Assembly: GCF_021134715.1 (NCBI RefSeq)
Contig: NC_060017.1
Coordinates: forward strand, 5,208,001-5,272,000
Length of the DNA stretch: 64,000 bases
Direction of reading: 5' to 3'
DNA from: Daphnia pulex
Taxonomy: Eukaryota > Arthropoda > Branchiopoda > Diplostraca > Daphniidae
In this document: piece by piece, positions 50,793-64,000 of the stretch
Numbering within the stretch: the first letter of the stretch is position 1
Layout of the letters: the number at the start of each line of letters is the position of its first letter
Position numbers and translations under genes: made by a program
Notes under the pieces: model-generated
Seen by the model: only the letters and a program-made list of their open reading frames with translations
Database searches by the model: none
What the model was told of the DNA's origin: nothing

Positions 50793-53700
50793 TCAATCTC
50801 GACTCCGTCTGGGTCGGCCAACTTTGCCTTTCCGGACGGGTCCCCCACCTCCCCCCGCACCACCACCTCCTCCACCCGTTGTGACATTGGTTCCCGTCGC
50901 TCCGGGACCTCCGGCTCCGGGTTGTTGGTTGACGCCTCCTCCTCCACCGCCACCACCGCCGCCGCCACCGGGACCGGCGTGATTGTTGTTGTTGGCGTTG
51001 TTGTTATTATTGTTGTTATTGTTGTTGTTCTTCATCATCTTGTGGCAGTCTTGTTCGCACAGCAAACTCCCGCCGATGAGGGCGTACCGGTCGCCGGGCA
51101 TCAACTGCGTTTGGCATTTGGTACAGGCGAAACATTTCACGTGGTAAACGCCTCCGCCACCTGCGGATGGCGGAGGCGGATGGATTCCGTTGGGTCCTCC
51201 GCCAGGACCGCCGGCCGGACCCGCTCCGCCGACTCGCATCACCAACTCGTTGGCCGGAATTCCTTGACCGCACGCTGAACACGCTCCCGAACTTCCGAAT
51301 AACCTGCAAATCAAATGCAAATCAATTGGAAATCAGTTTGCCGTTTTTTATAAAATTCGTTCAATTTAATAAATAAAAGGGCCAATTTGGAGCGAAACAA
51401 AATCTTTTTCCGGTCGTGAAAAAAAAAAGGACAAGTGACGTGACTACGCGCCTGTCAGAGTATAGCAGCAGTCGGCGTAAGAGCCTTTTTAAAGACTTAC
51501 GCACGCAACTGGCAGACAGTACTCTCTCTCACACACACTCTAATAATCAGCGAGAAATTGTTTCAGGCCTTATGCAATCGCCCTGAAAGCTTTTCCCCTC
51601 CGTCCATCCGTCCGTCCGTCTGGAGGCGTATTTATTTATTACCCAACTACACCAAGAGCTTCTCCTGCTGCTTCTTCTTCTTCTTCTTCTTCTGCTGGTG
51701 GTGGTGGTAGTGGTGAAAGTGTTGCTCGTAGACGAGGGCTCAGCGAGAAAGACTATATATAGTGGATGGATGTAATCCAGTAAAGAACTCTGATGGATCG
51801 CTATTGCTGTGTAGTAACAACAACAACAACAACAGTAGTATAGTAGTAGATATCTGGGATAGATATGTCAGAGTGGGTGGCGCGGGGGGCTAGCTGGATT
51901 ACAGCCTGTTCCAATCAAATCGGACCCCGAGTAGTAGGGAAAAAAGCCAAAACAAAACAAACTGGAACAAAACACTGTCGTAACTTTGATAAGATGAGAT
52001 TGCCCTCCCCCCTTTTTCTTTTTTTGGGCTACGGGGCTGGACTTGATTGGATTACTAACCTCCTCCTCTTTCGCCTCATGGGGTGCAAAAAAAAAGGGAA
52101 AAACACACGCACAGAAAAGAAAAAAGATATGCAGTTTCGATGTGCATGGCGGCCATTTTGAATGAGCTAATCAAGCAGAGTGAAAGGAGAGGGGTTTGGT
52201 CGGGTGGGGGGGGGGATACGATCTCTCACTGTTCATCATCTAGTAACGAGTAAGGTGATGGTATATGGTATTGATCTATCACCCACCACCCTCAACTCCC
52301 CCCCCCTTCCTAACACACCGACATGTATATATATACACACATTACACAAAGCTGCTGGACTTTAATTAACTCGCAGCCATTTTCCATGCAGAGACGCAGC
52401 GATAGCTTTCTCTCTCTCTCCTTCTCAGTGTGAGTGCGCGTTTAATTAGCTACTCCTCCTCCTCCTCCTTATATATATAGACTCCTACACCCACCCACCC
52501 ACCGACCCACTCTTCAAGAACACTGAGATCACGGCCAGCCAGTTGGCATAATAATAATGAGTGTATACGCGCGACGCAGGGATAGTGGAGAGAGAAAGGC
52601 TGGAAGAAGATTCATTTGGCAGGTGATGGATATATTTATATATACAACCTCATCGTTAGTTAGTTAGCTAGTTCTCCTTCTCCCGACTGCTTACATTAAA
52701 TTAAATTGGGGACAAGAGAAGAAATGGAATTACAATTTTTTGTGTGGTGGTGGTGGTGGAGAAAAGTTGGCTGATCCATCAATAACTTTCAGCGTCACGT
52801 AGACCGCGCGGGTTGGGAGCGAAAGAAAAAATAAAATAAAAATTTCGTGTTTGTCGGAGTTGACCCACTGGATGGCGTAATGTAAAGAAGAAAAAAAGGA
52901 GGTTGGGTGGGAGTGAAGAGAGTCTGAATCCAGATGGACGGAATGGATCACAGCCAGACATATGACAGACTGTGTGTGTGTGTGAGAAACGTTGGGAGGG
53001 GAAAAGGTTTAAAAAAGTAAATCCGGAATCACTCTCCTTTTTGATCCAGCTAGTGGAAAAAAAAGAAGGAGCTTCTTATATTTTCGAGTGAAAATCTTGG
53101 TGAGAGATGTCGCCATCCGTGCGCATACATAATCACGCTAGACGGAAGCAACGGATGAGTCTGAGCTCTGAAAAATAGAGTGGCCATTCGACTACCACCA
53201 CCACCACTGTAGTAGTCGTAGTAATAGTATTCTACATGTACTACAGCTAGCGGGAGGGAAGCGGTGGGGTTGTCTCAAGACGTCGTCAAGGCAACGAGTT
53301 GGTAGAAGGGAGAGAGAGAGAGTAGAGGGGAAATGGCCAATTACTTAAGAGAGTGGTGCCTCGTTAAATCGAGTGGAGAGTCGCTAAATAATGTATGGAA
53401 CAGCCAATGGCATTATAGCTCCCATCCAGCTCTCTCTCTCTGCTATCCCCCCATGCACATACTAAATCGTCATTGCCTCCCCCTTGAGCTTGGAAATGAA
53501 CCAAAGAGTAAAAAAAAGGAGAGCGAAATAGAAAATGAAAAACTTTCATTTTTGCATCGTCGAAAAAGTAAGAGAAAGGCCGTGACTAACGAGAGTCATG
53601 AATCGATGGACGAAATGGGGGGAGGAGAGACTTACCGGACGTAGTCGGCTCGGCAAAGGATCATTCCGGCTTTGGTGTAGCAGGAGACGCCAATGTCGGC

Positions 53701-54423
53701 CAGCCGGGCGCCGCAACAGGAGCACTTGAGGCATCCGTGGTGCCAGAAACGATCCAGGGCGTGGAAGAGGAAACGCTCGAGGATCTTGCCGCCACATCCG
53801 GCGCAGGCTCTGACTCCTTGGCCGTTGCCGCCTTGTTGTTGACCTCCGACCACCACACCGGGACCACCGGGACCACCACCACCACCAACCATGTTGCTGC
53901 CATCCATGTGGACGCCCATGTGTTGTTGTTGTTGTTGTGGCGGCTGCTGCTGTTGTTGCATCATGTGCTGCTGCTGCATGACGCCAGGACCGAGTTGTTG
54001 TTGCGGTTGTTGTTGCTGTTGGGGAGGCATTTGCATGTTCATCATTCCGTTCATAGGACCCGGGCCGAGAGACATGGAAGAGCCGTTCATCATGTTATTT
54101 GTCACCACTTGACCGCCGGCCATATGAGCATTGCTTCCCATCATCGACCTCTGCTGTTGTTGCTGAGATTCCATCGGTGGTCCCTGAGGCTGAAACATGG
54201 GATTCCCAACTGGACCAGTTGGCTGCTGTTGTTGTTGTTGTTGCATACCACGGAACCCGTTCATACCGTCGACCGGTCCTCCTGGCCCTCCGTGCTGTGG
54301 CTGTTGTTGTTGTTGTTGCTGTTGTTGGGCCGGTGAACCCGGTCCGGGGCCCGTGTGATGTTGTCCGTAGCCACCCATATCACCTGGAAAATGGGTGGCC
54401 ATGTGATTCATTGGGTTCATCAT
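50793..54423 (-). CDS. LMO4: LMO4-type LIM-only protein, two exons
   Basis: Exons 54423-53636 and 51303-50793 join in phase (CG|G, Arg263) for 432 residues; human LMO4 has 165. The LIM-only family are nuclear adaptors that bind partners such as LDB/Chip and transcription factors through two LIM zinc fingers. Residues 1-205 are a Met/Gln/Gly-rich tail. LIM1 is 207-262 (CAGC ... HHGCLKCSCC ... CYTKAGMILCRAD). LIM2 starts at Cys271 (CSAC), continues HVKCFACTKC (317-326) and ends CEQD (345-348). A glycine/proline-rich insertion of about 25 residues lies between the CSAC pair and the HVKC pair. After LIM2 come Asn and Gly runs and a basic end, KGKVGRPRRSRD, with an AT-hook-like GRP core. LIM1 and the LFGSSGACSACG stretch resemble LMO4 more than LMO1-3/Beadex. 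ATG 54423 is the first of two adjacent in-frame ATGs. Confidence 0.85.
51304..53635 (-). other. Intron of the LMO4-type gene
   Basis: Donor GTAAGT (complement of 53635 downwards) and acceptor TTTGCAG ending at 51304. The 2.3-kb intron falls exactly between LIM1 and LIM2 (DYVR|LFG), as expected for the family. It contains GGAAAGAG, TCC and trinucleotide repeats but no recognisable gene. Confidence 0.85.
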
Positions 54424-55088
54424 TTTCTTTTTTTATATTTCTTTTTTATCCTTGTCTGGAGGTTCTGGCGTCGATCAATCAACCAATCAGTCAAATGTAA
54501 TTTATCTGTCAAAAGCGAACAAGAAAAGAGAAACGAAGGCATTAATAATCAATTCGTACGAAAAACGGCATGACGTCACTTTCCTTAACGAATCAAATTA
54601 TCGGCAGAACAAGTTCGTCTTCCCCCCCTTAAAAAAAATGTCAAACGAGTCAAATTTGAAAAAGAAAAAGACGGAAACGAGAGAGAAAATCCTCTCGTCG
54701 AAAATCCTCTTGTCCTTCCACCGAAATAAAAAGAAAGAAGTAACGAACCGGAATATCACACATAATGAGGCGAAAGATTGTCAAGCTGACAGATTCGAAC
54801 AAGATAAAAGGGCGGGGGGTGCCCCAATTATAAAAAAAATAAAATAAAAATAAAAATATTAGAATACAAAAATAAAAACTATTCCCGTTTTCTTCCATTT
54901 CTTTTGTTCACACACCTCACAATAGGAAACAGACGACAGGCTGTCTGTCTTGGTCCTTTTTTCCAAATACATTTGGTCCCAGACCGAAAGGTATTCGAGG
55001 AGAGCCAGTCCCCCCCAACGTTTATTTATAGCCGACAGACATTTCTGATGTTAATCAGTCGGTTCTTTCCTCCCAAGAAAAAAAATCT

Positions 55089-55106
55089 GGGGGGGGGGGG
55101 GGGGGG
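55089..55106. repeat. Poly(G) run, 18 bases
   Basis: Uninterrupted G homopolymer flanked by A-rich sequence, upstream of the LMO4-type gene. It could form unusual structure; its length may be misread. Confidence 0.9.
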
Positions 55107-58100
55107 ACATTTTGGGGTTGGAGGGACCCAAGAACCCCAGGAATCACGAGGGAGAAAAAAACTAAAGATAAGAAAAAAGAGATAAGATGCAAAAGAGGGG
55201 AGAGAAGAAGATGAGAGAGAAAAGAAAGCGCAGATTCATTCTCAGTAATTGCAGACACACGCAGTGAGTTAGTTAAGTCAACTTGGCTAGTCGACTACTA
55301 GATTATAAATACATATATACAAGGAGAGGGGGGAACAGAGTATATTATTGTCGTCATTAGCGCCGAGCAGGAGGATGAATGTACAGAAAAACCTGTTGTT
55401 GCTGCACACACCCTGCGTGTTGGCTACAAACATTTAGTGGAATGACTCGGAACATTTCTTCCGCCAATGTCACTTTTTTTCAGGAGGGGGGGAGAGTTGG
55501 CGGATTCTTTTTCCGGTCTATTGTTCCACCTCGTCAACATTCCTCGATTATCCGCATTTTTGCGTTGGACCAGCTTTGATCTTTCATTTCGAAACGATCG
55601 AACGTAATAATGATCGCCGTAATAACAGTAACAACCCGAAATCTCTGGGCATCTCGTGGAAAATTGGCAATCAAGCAAATGACGCAACAAGGCACTGTCA
55701 CACACACACACAAATAACAAAAGAGAGTTGAAGCTTCAAGGGATGCAAGGAGGTTCATTAGAGCTAGGCAACTTCTCTCTCTGTTGGTGTATCCCTTTCA
55801 CGAACGAGGATATTTATTCTACTTAGTTAGTTACTTGGATGATGTGCGTCCGCGAGTAAATTATAATGAAGAGGAAAATCCGTTCAATGTGCCTAGCTCG
55901 TCTTTCATCCTCGCTTTTTATTTTTTAAACTCTCTCCCTATCATATTCTCTCCAGTTGTCCGTTCCACGACTACATAGAAAAATTAAAAAACCCTTTTTT
56001 ATTTTTTAAAAATGTTCTTCCCTGTCATTTTTGTGTGTGTGTGTGATCCTTTTAATTGGCGAAAACGCAGCAGCCATCCATCCATCGTGGACTTGGGCAA
56101 CTTCATCTAACGCTCCCGCCCGAGCTTCTCCTGCTGCTGGCTTCTGCCTCTTGCCATCCTCGTGCAAACAACAAGCCCAAGCGACTTAATGAGCTAATTA
56201 GCGCTATAGTGAGTGAGTGAGGGGGAAGCACACACTCGCTCGCTCACACACACAGGCTTCACATCTCTCTCTAAAACTCGTATCTGTATTATAAGACTAC
56301 CAGAGAGAGAGACTCTATACATTTCGTTCCGACTAAAGTCAAACTCAACTTTGATATATCCCGGGGTCTCCGTTGTCTGTGTGTTTCAGTTTGCCTAATT
56401 GTCGTCTAATTAGATCCTTCACTCTCTCCTTCATTTCAAGTCGACAGAGAAATTTCAAACGGAAAATGCTCCAACCTTTTTGTAAATTTTCAATCAAATA
56501 AAGACGAACCAGTTTGGACTTATTAACCCACTCCTGATTATCGGGATGGACTCTCTTTTTTCTGGGTAGATGGGGTAGAGGGGAGCAGCTTTGTTGCTTG
56601 ACATTTAGGGAATGATACCGGTGAACCGTCGTCGAGAATTTCCGGTCTCTTATTTGACCTTCGTTCGGTTGATGTAATCAAAAACGAGACCAATCACCAG
56701 AGAGGAGGAGGAGTAGAGGGGAGAGAAGAGCTCCTCGTCGAGTTAATGAGCCAATTAACAAATTGAGGACATTGGACACTTGATTGTAACATAACAGTTA
56801 AGTTGGTTAGCATTCAAATCTTTTTTTTTCCTCCCTTTTTTTATATTAACATTTTAGCGGGCTGTTAAATTCAAAAAATACAAACGAACGAGACTTTTTT
56901 TCGGCTGGTAGGAGCGACGGTCGAGTGAGAAATGGTCCTCTAATGAAGGGGGATTATCAGTCCCCCCCCCTCCTCGTATAGTGGGGTACTAGTCAGCCCA
57001 GTACTAACACAAGGTTTGCAAGAAAAGTCACACACACAAAAAGAGGAGGAAGAAGAGAATTGGTGTTCGTTAGCAGCGCGAGCGCTAGTCGGGAGTCCTC
57101 TGACGAGAAGAAAAACCGTCGGCTTCAACTTTTTCTTTCCCCCCTTTTTTCTTTCTTTTTTCGCCGACAACAAAATTCCGAAAAAAATAAATAAATTCTC
57201 TTCTTCTTCTTCTTGCCGAGAAGAGGAGAGAAAGAAGAATTTCAAAAGCCCTAATTACGTAGACGCCCGTCTTCTTCTTCTTCTTCCCTTGATTGTTGAT
57301 GACGGTTCGATTCGATTGCGCGCGCCCCAATGATCGATATGACAATGCACTGATGAGTAGCGACACACGGCACGGGGGCTGAATCCTTAAAAATGTTCTC
57401 AAAATGTTCTGCTGGTGCCTCTGCCGTCCATCCACCAATTTTTTTTGTCTTTTTCTTTTTCCCTTTTTTGGCTACTGACTAATGAACGGGGTGGGCCTAG
57501 TTATCCCTTCGTTAACCTCCAGGATCGAACCCAAAAACCCCACCGATGGTTTATCTTTTTTTTGTTTGACGAATCGATTCATTTTGGCGGCCTTTATAAC
57601 GAACAAAGTTTAATCGCTCGTCTGGCTATTGAGCCAATCACGAAAAGAAAACTTCTCTTTTTTCTACAAGATGAAATCAACTGATGATTTTGTGAAGGGA
57701 TGAAAAATCAAAAAAGTTTACCTTCATCTTAAAAAAAAAAAAGAGAAATTCGGTAGGTAGAGTAGGGACACGTCGAGTGTATTCATAACAATGGCAAACA
57801 AATTGCGTCTGAATCGTGCTTCAAATGAACGACCCGGACTCCTATAAAGTCCTGCAGCCCCTTTTTTCCTTCTTCTTCTTCTTCTTTAGCTGTGCCGAAT
57901 GCCGACCAATTGCTGGCCCCTTTCCTCTTAGTCACCTTTTTAGATGTACGACACAAAGCAAAACGTAACTACACAGTTTTGATTCATATACCGGCCCAGC
58001 ACCACCACCACCACCTTCATCGAAAAACGGTTTGAGACACTCGAACGTGTATATACAGCCGGACCTTAAAAGGCCAGCTGGCTCTGAACTTGTAGAGCAA

Positions 58101-61100
58101 CTATTCCAAGAGAAAAATAAGATATGCCAAGAAAAAATGGAAGAACCAACCCATCGGTTCTTTCTTCAAAAGTCTTATCCACTTTGGAGAAACGTCAACA
58201 AACCCAACGCATTTTTCCAACCGCCGGAATCTCAAAGGTGTGATGACAAGACCGTGCCCGAAGAGAGAAAAAATAAGAGGGGCCCTTCCTCGGGGCTAAA
58301 TCATTATTTTGAATGTGTAAGTGGGGTCCATTGAAAATTCAATCAAAAATTGGAGGGGAGAAACCAAATTCAATTTGCTCAATCGCATTTTAAACAGTTA
58401 TAGTCTAGTCGAACCAATTAAGGTAAATGATGGGGACATTCGATCGCTTCACCAAGAAAAGAAAAGAAAAGAAAAAAGAGTTGATGATGATGCGATGCAG
58501 CACCACCAACGGGAGCATCAGCTTGTTACCATGGGGTCGGTCGGTCGGTCGGGACAAGTCCTGAGCTCCTAACGGGATGGGATGGACGACTGTGCACGAC
58601 CACAGAGAGCCGCAGGGGTTAAAAAGAAGAAGAAGAAGGGAAAGGAATAAGGAGGAGTTAGGGACCGACCGATTGGTCGATTGTGTGTCGAGTCTCTCCT
58701 GGCTGGCTATGTGCGCGCGGACAGGTCGACGGACCCGGGGCCCGTCATCATCAATAAGTTGTGGGACCCAGGCAAAAATAAAATACAAAAGAAGGAAATG
58801 ATGGTCTAGTCACGGCCGGTTGAAATCAAAAAAGAAAAAAATCGTCAAAAATCGATCGATTCGACGGGTGGTTGTATGGAAGAGGGGGGTTCACGCCCAG
58901 GCCCAAAAAGAGAAGAAGAAAAAAGCCTTTAACAAGCTTGTCCCTTGTAAATCTCGATTATCCAACTGTCAGTCAATACGAGCGCGGGGGGCTCTCTCTC
59001 CTCGGTGATTATTGAGATTCAGATAAGACGACGCAATCAAACGCCCTTTTTTCTACTTCTAAATGGGGTAAAAAAGGTGGAATCAAGTTCGGACTCGATG
59101 ACCAAGTGGCTGAAAGGTTTATTAAAGACTCTTTTTGTTATAAATGTGTGTTCTCTCTTTTTTTTTATTCAGAGTTTTTCTGGGCCACGAAAGAAAATGA
59201 CTGATGATGGAAGGGGGGCAAGGAGCTACAGCAAGGAGCTCATTTAAAGGTCTGACGCTGGTATATTATAATAGTGGCGGTAGTTGGCTGCTCATATGCC
59301 TCGCAGCCAAACTTCATTCCATGCATATTTCACAATGAGCTAACGAGCTCTTATTGGATGACGGAGGGCGGCTTATATTCCGGTCCGATCGTCAGCTGTG
59401 CGCAGAGTCTGCAAACGAGTCTCTCTTCATTTTCTTTTTTTCCCTTTTGGCTCGTTTTCTTTTGGGAAGCTAAGAAGAACCAACTCTTTGGCCACAAATC
59501 GTTGCTTGATTAACGAGCCAACGCGCTTCGAATGCAAATCAATGTCGACATCCCTTCCCCCAGTTGAAGAATTTTTCCAACCAACCAACCAACCCCACTC
59601 GGAAGAAACAGTTTGGGTTGCATTTTTTGGTCGGGTGTGAATATACATAAAAGGAATCGAAAATGAGATTGAATTTTAAGTGGAAAAAAGAAGAAAAAGA
59701 AGAAGAAAAATTTCTCGTGTTGTTGTTGCCCGTAGTGAGGATTTATGATCTCAGAGCGGCCGGGACCCGGGACACACAGGGGCGGCCTCTTGACTCGAGG
59801 CCAGCCGCGCCATTGGTGGTGTAAAATTTCCAATTAAGGAAAGAACCTCTTTTTTCTTATTTTCTTCCTTCTTCTTCTCTTTCTTCTTTTTCTTTTTTTA
59901 CTTTGTCTTCTTTTCCACTTTCGGAAGGATCGTTAATTTCTTCTTCTTGAATCAATGCGATTGGCCTCCAGGTTAGTCTCGCAGTGCGTCTCTGTGTGTG
60001 TGTGTGTGTGTGTGTAGAGAGTAGACGGGAGTGGATGGAGAACGGGGGGATAAGAAGAAGAAGTGAAATGAGGCGCGTGATGAGGACGAGCCCCGTTTAA
60101 TTAGTCCGCCCTTGCCACACTAATGAATATGAAAAAGGGGGAGGGGGAAAACCTCTATCCCAATCTTCTCTCTACCAATCTCGTCTGTGTGTGTGTGTGT
60201 ATAAATACGGAATGTAAAATGGCGCGCCAAGGCGGATCGAATCCATCCCGAGTTGATGAGATTTTCGCCGTGTTTTCTCTCTAACGCGCCACCCTATGAA
60301 ATGTTTTTTCCTTTTGGCCAATATCCTTTTTCGAATTATTATAACTATATAATAATATTCACACACAAGAGTGGAGGGGGGACATCTTTCTTGGCTGGAA
60401 AAACGGCTGGGAACACATTGAGGCCGTTCACATCACAATTCAATAGAGAGAGGGGGGAATCGATTCTTGTGCACTTATAAAAAAAGCCCCTTCTTTATTA
60501 TTATTATCAAAAGTATTTAACAGAAAAATGTTGTCCAGGTGGGAGACACACCTGGTCACCGGATGGCCCTCCTCCAATTTCTTTTTTCTTCTTTTTAGCC
60601 AATGGAGTTAAAGAAGAAAATGGCTAAAATATTTTAAACAAGGGAAGATTTCTTTTAAGTGCGCGGCGCGGTGTGTGCAAGTTAATAGAGTTTCGACTTT
60701 GTCGGCGAAAATACATATAAAAAAACCGGTACTTAAAAATATGAGGAGAGAGAGAGAGAGAGAAGTTTCACACACACAATAAAAAAAAAGTCGTTCAATA
60801 GTCATTTCCGGTGGACCGGATACGACGTCATAATAATCCAAAAAGGAACCAACCAAATCGAAGCCGCTCAACGAAACAAATTTTGATGGTTTTTTTAAAC
60901 AAAAAAGGCAAGAAAATAAACTAAATTGTTCGGAGGAAATGAGAACCTTGGGGGGACACACCTTCACCCTCCTTGTGTGCCGCAACAACATGAATGAATA
61001 CAACTCCAAAAGAGATGACGTGTGATGGATGACGTCATCTTGAGCAGCTTTTCTTTCACAGAAAACGAAAAACAAACAAAGAAAAAGGAGGCGTTCACAT

Positions 61101-61718
61101 CCTGTGTCGGTTGAAACCCCCCCGAAAAAATTCTTACATGTTGTTTGCCCTCCCACCCTTAAACAACGAATCGAAAACGGAAATTCAATCAAAATCGAGA
61201 TGTTTTTATCCCCCTCAGAAAAACAGGTATGCGCAATAATAATCATCATAATAATAACGTATACGTGCGGTTGATATTTTTTTTAGCGACAACCTGACCA
61301 CCCCATAACTTCCCTTTCTAAACAGCCCACATCCGTACACACAGGGAATTAGCCGGAAGGGTGTCGGTGGTCACATAAGAGGATTTTTTCCCCCCAATTT
61401 TTTTAAAAAAGAAATTCTATTTTAAAAAAAACAAAAACCGAACGACATAATGGTTAACAGATGGCCCACCCTTAATTCTTTTTTAAAAAATAAAGTTTTT
61501 GTTTTTGAAAGATTTTTGTTCTTTTAGACAGGGATTTGCTAACAGCCTCTCCTTGGCCGCCGTAGGTCTAATAATATTGACATGACAAATATGGCGCGGA
61601 TGGAGACAGCAGAGAGAGCTATAATGTGAACAACTTATTTTTCATTCGTGAGAATACGACTCTACACTCTCTGGACGGAGAGCTGCCCCGAAAGCAAATA
61701 AGTCAACAAACAGACACT

Positions 61719-61734
61719 CCCCCCCCCCCCCCCC
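61719..61734. repeat. Poly(C) run, 16 bases
   Basis: Uninterrupted C homopolymer in noncoding sequence right of the LMO4-type gene. Confidence 0.9.
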
Positions 61735-64000
61735 ACATCCAGGAAAAGAGAAAAAAGGTGGGGGGTTCCAGCAGCAAAGAGAGTGAGTAGAGACGTATGT
61801 GTGTAATGTGGGGAAGGATGTCAGTGAGAGCAAAAGCTGTGGAGCTACTACTGCTGCTGCTGCTAATGGAGGTAAACAACACAACGCTCTTAGCTGCCAT
61901 CACCCCCACTTTTTTCTCTTTTTCTTCCAAAGGCTTTTAAGTGCTGTGTGCCGATGCTGAGGCTCAGTGCTCCTCCTGATTAGATGAACAACGACTGTTT
62001 AATGCTCTTCCACATTTTTATATTACCCACAAAGAGGTCTGTCACTCACACTTTTATTTTACTTAAGCTTTTACCCCCGCGCTCTATTATTTACCTTGGC
62101 AATTTCTCATCTGGCTAAATGGGGAATTTCGTTTTTTTTTCTCCCGAATCACTCACGCAGTCGGCGGTCATACAAGGGAGGGGATAGATTGTTTGATCAA
62201 TGCCAAACTCTCTCTCTCTCCGGTAGTTACAGAACTGGAGGAACAAATCCGTTTTCTCTTGTTGTTGTTGTGACTCGATCGATGGTCGCAGACAGAGCCG
62301 TCAAAACTCTCTTACCCTAATGGCTACTACTACTGCCCATCTCCATTGCGAAAACGGGTTGTTACGAAACGGCCATTTCCTTGCCAAGAAACTCACGTAC
62401 GCAGAGCACACACATGTACCTGCGGATGAGGGGCGTGTGCAGAGAATCCGAAATAAGAGAACCCATTTTCTCGACTGGTGAATTTAAAATTCAAACGGGA
62501 ATTTAAGCCCCTTCCAAAGGGTGGGAGGAATGCTCTTCAACGCCGCCAGGTAACAGCCTTGAAATTTAACAATACACTAAATATATTATTTAATACAAAA
62601 AACCCCCCTCTACTTCTTCTTCTTCTTCGTATTCCAAACTTTCTTTCTTAAACAAGACTCGTGTAATCATCATCATCACCATAAAGGCAAACCCCCCCTT
62701 CACATAAACCCAAAAAGGCTCCCCCCCTGTGAGTATAAAGAAGATGAAGGAGAATTAATGAAATGAAGCTAAACATACACCTGGGCGCCCGGTGAAATTA
62801 CACACCTTGAAAGAAAAAAAAAAACCTTATTTTTTTTCTTTCTTTAATAAGAAATTCTTTGACGGAGGGTAAGGAAAAAACGAACGTAAACTGAGATGGG
62901 ATTCATTCAAGTGTGATTTGAACATGAAAAAGACGGTCCAAACTTAAGTTACAATCTCTACTAATAATCGAATTCGTTTGCGTGTGAGTTGACGATTTCC
63001 GATTTTTAAAAAACAAGCCCGAGGGTTATATATCTGTTATCAGGTAAGATGAGGCCTACCACACATGGCGATTTCAATCAATTTGGGCAGCAGCTGAAAT
63101 GGCAATAGATATCCATCAGTCCCGCAAGGTGGACGACATTTTCGGAGCCTCTAGGCGAAATGTTTTCCTTTTCCCAAAAAAACTATTCGCCTTGTTGCGA
63201 TGATGACGTAGAAGAAAGAAAGTTCATTGTGTGTCGGGGAGTTTCCACATAGAAAAAGAAAAAACAGACCGCTCGTCATGCCAAACTGCACCAGCAGACC
63301 TCAAGACGCCATCTGCACTCGCTTCATTCTTCGGCCCCCCTCTCAACCGTCAAAGATATAGACGTAAAATACATAAAGCCCTTAAAGTTCCTGATACACA
63401 CACACAAAAAAAAACCTTTGGCACTTGACTCCGACGTTCAAGTCACTCGGCAAATTCACAAGCGGAGAGGGGGAAAAAAATAACCATCAAAACTCATCCG
63501 TCTTGATGAAATTCGACTTTGCTGACTTGTTGGCCGACCCACAATCCATCAACTTTGATCACCTAGATGAATTGAGTGTGTTTGCCATATATAACGTCGA
63601 CTGATAGATTTCTCTCTCTCTCCAATCAACCTTTTTCTCAATTCTTCCTTGATGGAATTAACCAGAAAATAGAAGGGGGGACAAACGTTCCTCAAGAAAA
63701 CCAGCGGGGTATGTAGAAGAGGGGGGATGACCGTTTTTCTGAAACACAAAAAGTTAAAAAAGAACTAAAAAAGATGAAACCTGAAGAGGGAGGAACCCGA
63801 GATGGGTTCAGGGTTTTTATTCTTCTTCTTCTTCCCTCGGAGGAATGTTTTGTTGGAGGAATACACAAAGAAGTATAGAGTAGGGGGGGGGGGCTAAAAT
63901 ACTTTTTTTCTGGGGGGGAATCTTCCTACCACCCCGAAAACAAAAAGGAGAAAAAATGTTGTGTGTGCCTAGTTTAAACGAAAAAAAAAAACATGGAAAA

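Larger units (their letters stand above)
54424..64000. other. Upstream region of the LMO4-type gene, no further gene seen
   Basis: The first part is probably LMO4 5' UTR and promoter. A possible acceptor (GACGCCAG, - strand, near 54470) hints at a 5' noncoding exon further right. The rest is noncoding-looking, with many homopurine/homopyrimidine tracts. The longest open frame (60608-61249, - strand) is hydrophobic, low-complexity and without family similarity. Confidence 0.45.

Noticed and set aside
53737-54336. 199-codon frame opposite LMO4 exon 1
   Set aside because: Antisense shadow of the Gln/Gly-rich coding exon.
57968-58334. About 120 open codons on the + strand followed by a GTAAGT donor-like site
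   Set aside because: Composition is fairly normal, but there is no start codon until about 58137, no clear acceptor in phase and no recognisable domain. Not enough to call an exon.
60228-60260. tRNA B-box-like GATCGAATCC
   Set aside because: No A box at the right distance and no cloverleaf could be folded by eye.
60608-61249. 213-codon open frame on the - strand
   Set aside because: Hydrophobic, Cys/Phe/Leu-rich and low-complexity, with no family motif, no splice context and homopolymer-rich DNA. The region gives many chance frames of 100-200 codons.

Overview
The window looks like nuclear DNA of an arthropod, most likely a branchiopod crustacean such as Daphnia. The evidence is compact spliced genes with GT-AG introns, long tracts of simple sequence, an arthropod-type Pax2/5/8 gene, and tyrosine-rich secreted proteins built on YYTEAP/KYY repeats, which I associate with Daphnia. 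The species call is inference. I saw no rRNA, tRNA, CRISPR array, viral gene or bacterial operon.

Layout. (1) About 1-9.6 kb, + strand: the 3' part of a Pax2/5/8 (shaven/sparkling-type) transcription factor gene. The six visible coding exons run from the last residues of the paired domain through the octapeptide to the C terminus; the paired-domain exons lie to the left of the window. (2) 9.6-12.5 kb: no gene seen. (3) 12.48-30.84 kb: a very large, nearly identical inverted repeat. The arms are about 9.04 and 9.14 kb, separated by a 183-bp spacer. Each arm carries a 119-bp tandem array, a TATA promoter, two tandem broken genes for tyrosine-rich secreted proteins with a 20-bp minisatellite, a 167-bp MITE-like hairpin, and exon-like noncoding blocks. 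The outer right junction lies inside a 266-bp foldback element, and fragments of that element recur at the left end and in the centre. (4) 31.58-34.14 kb, - strand: a complete ten-exon METTL13/eEF1A-KNMT-type double methyltransferase gene. (5) 34.1-50.8 kb: a long gene-poor region with a three-copy 350-bp satellite near 41 kb and much simple sequence. (6) 50.79-54.42 kb, - strand: a two-exon LMO4-type LIM-only gene with an unusual insertion in LIM2 and an AT-hook-like tail. (7) 54.4-64 kb: no gene seen; it probably includes LMO4 upstream sequence.

The three intact genes are not an operon-like set. Pax2/5/8 and LMO4 are developmental regulators in long noncoding surroundings, as is common for such genes, and METTL13 is a housekeeping enzyme. 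The most unusual part is the palindrome. Its arms are almost identical at single bases but differ by whole repeat units in two tandem arrays, and foldback-element sequence lies at its two outer ends and its centre. Whether it is a real chromosomal palindrome or an assembly join of two haplotypes cannot be settled from the sequence alone.
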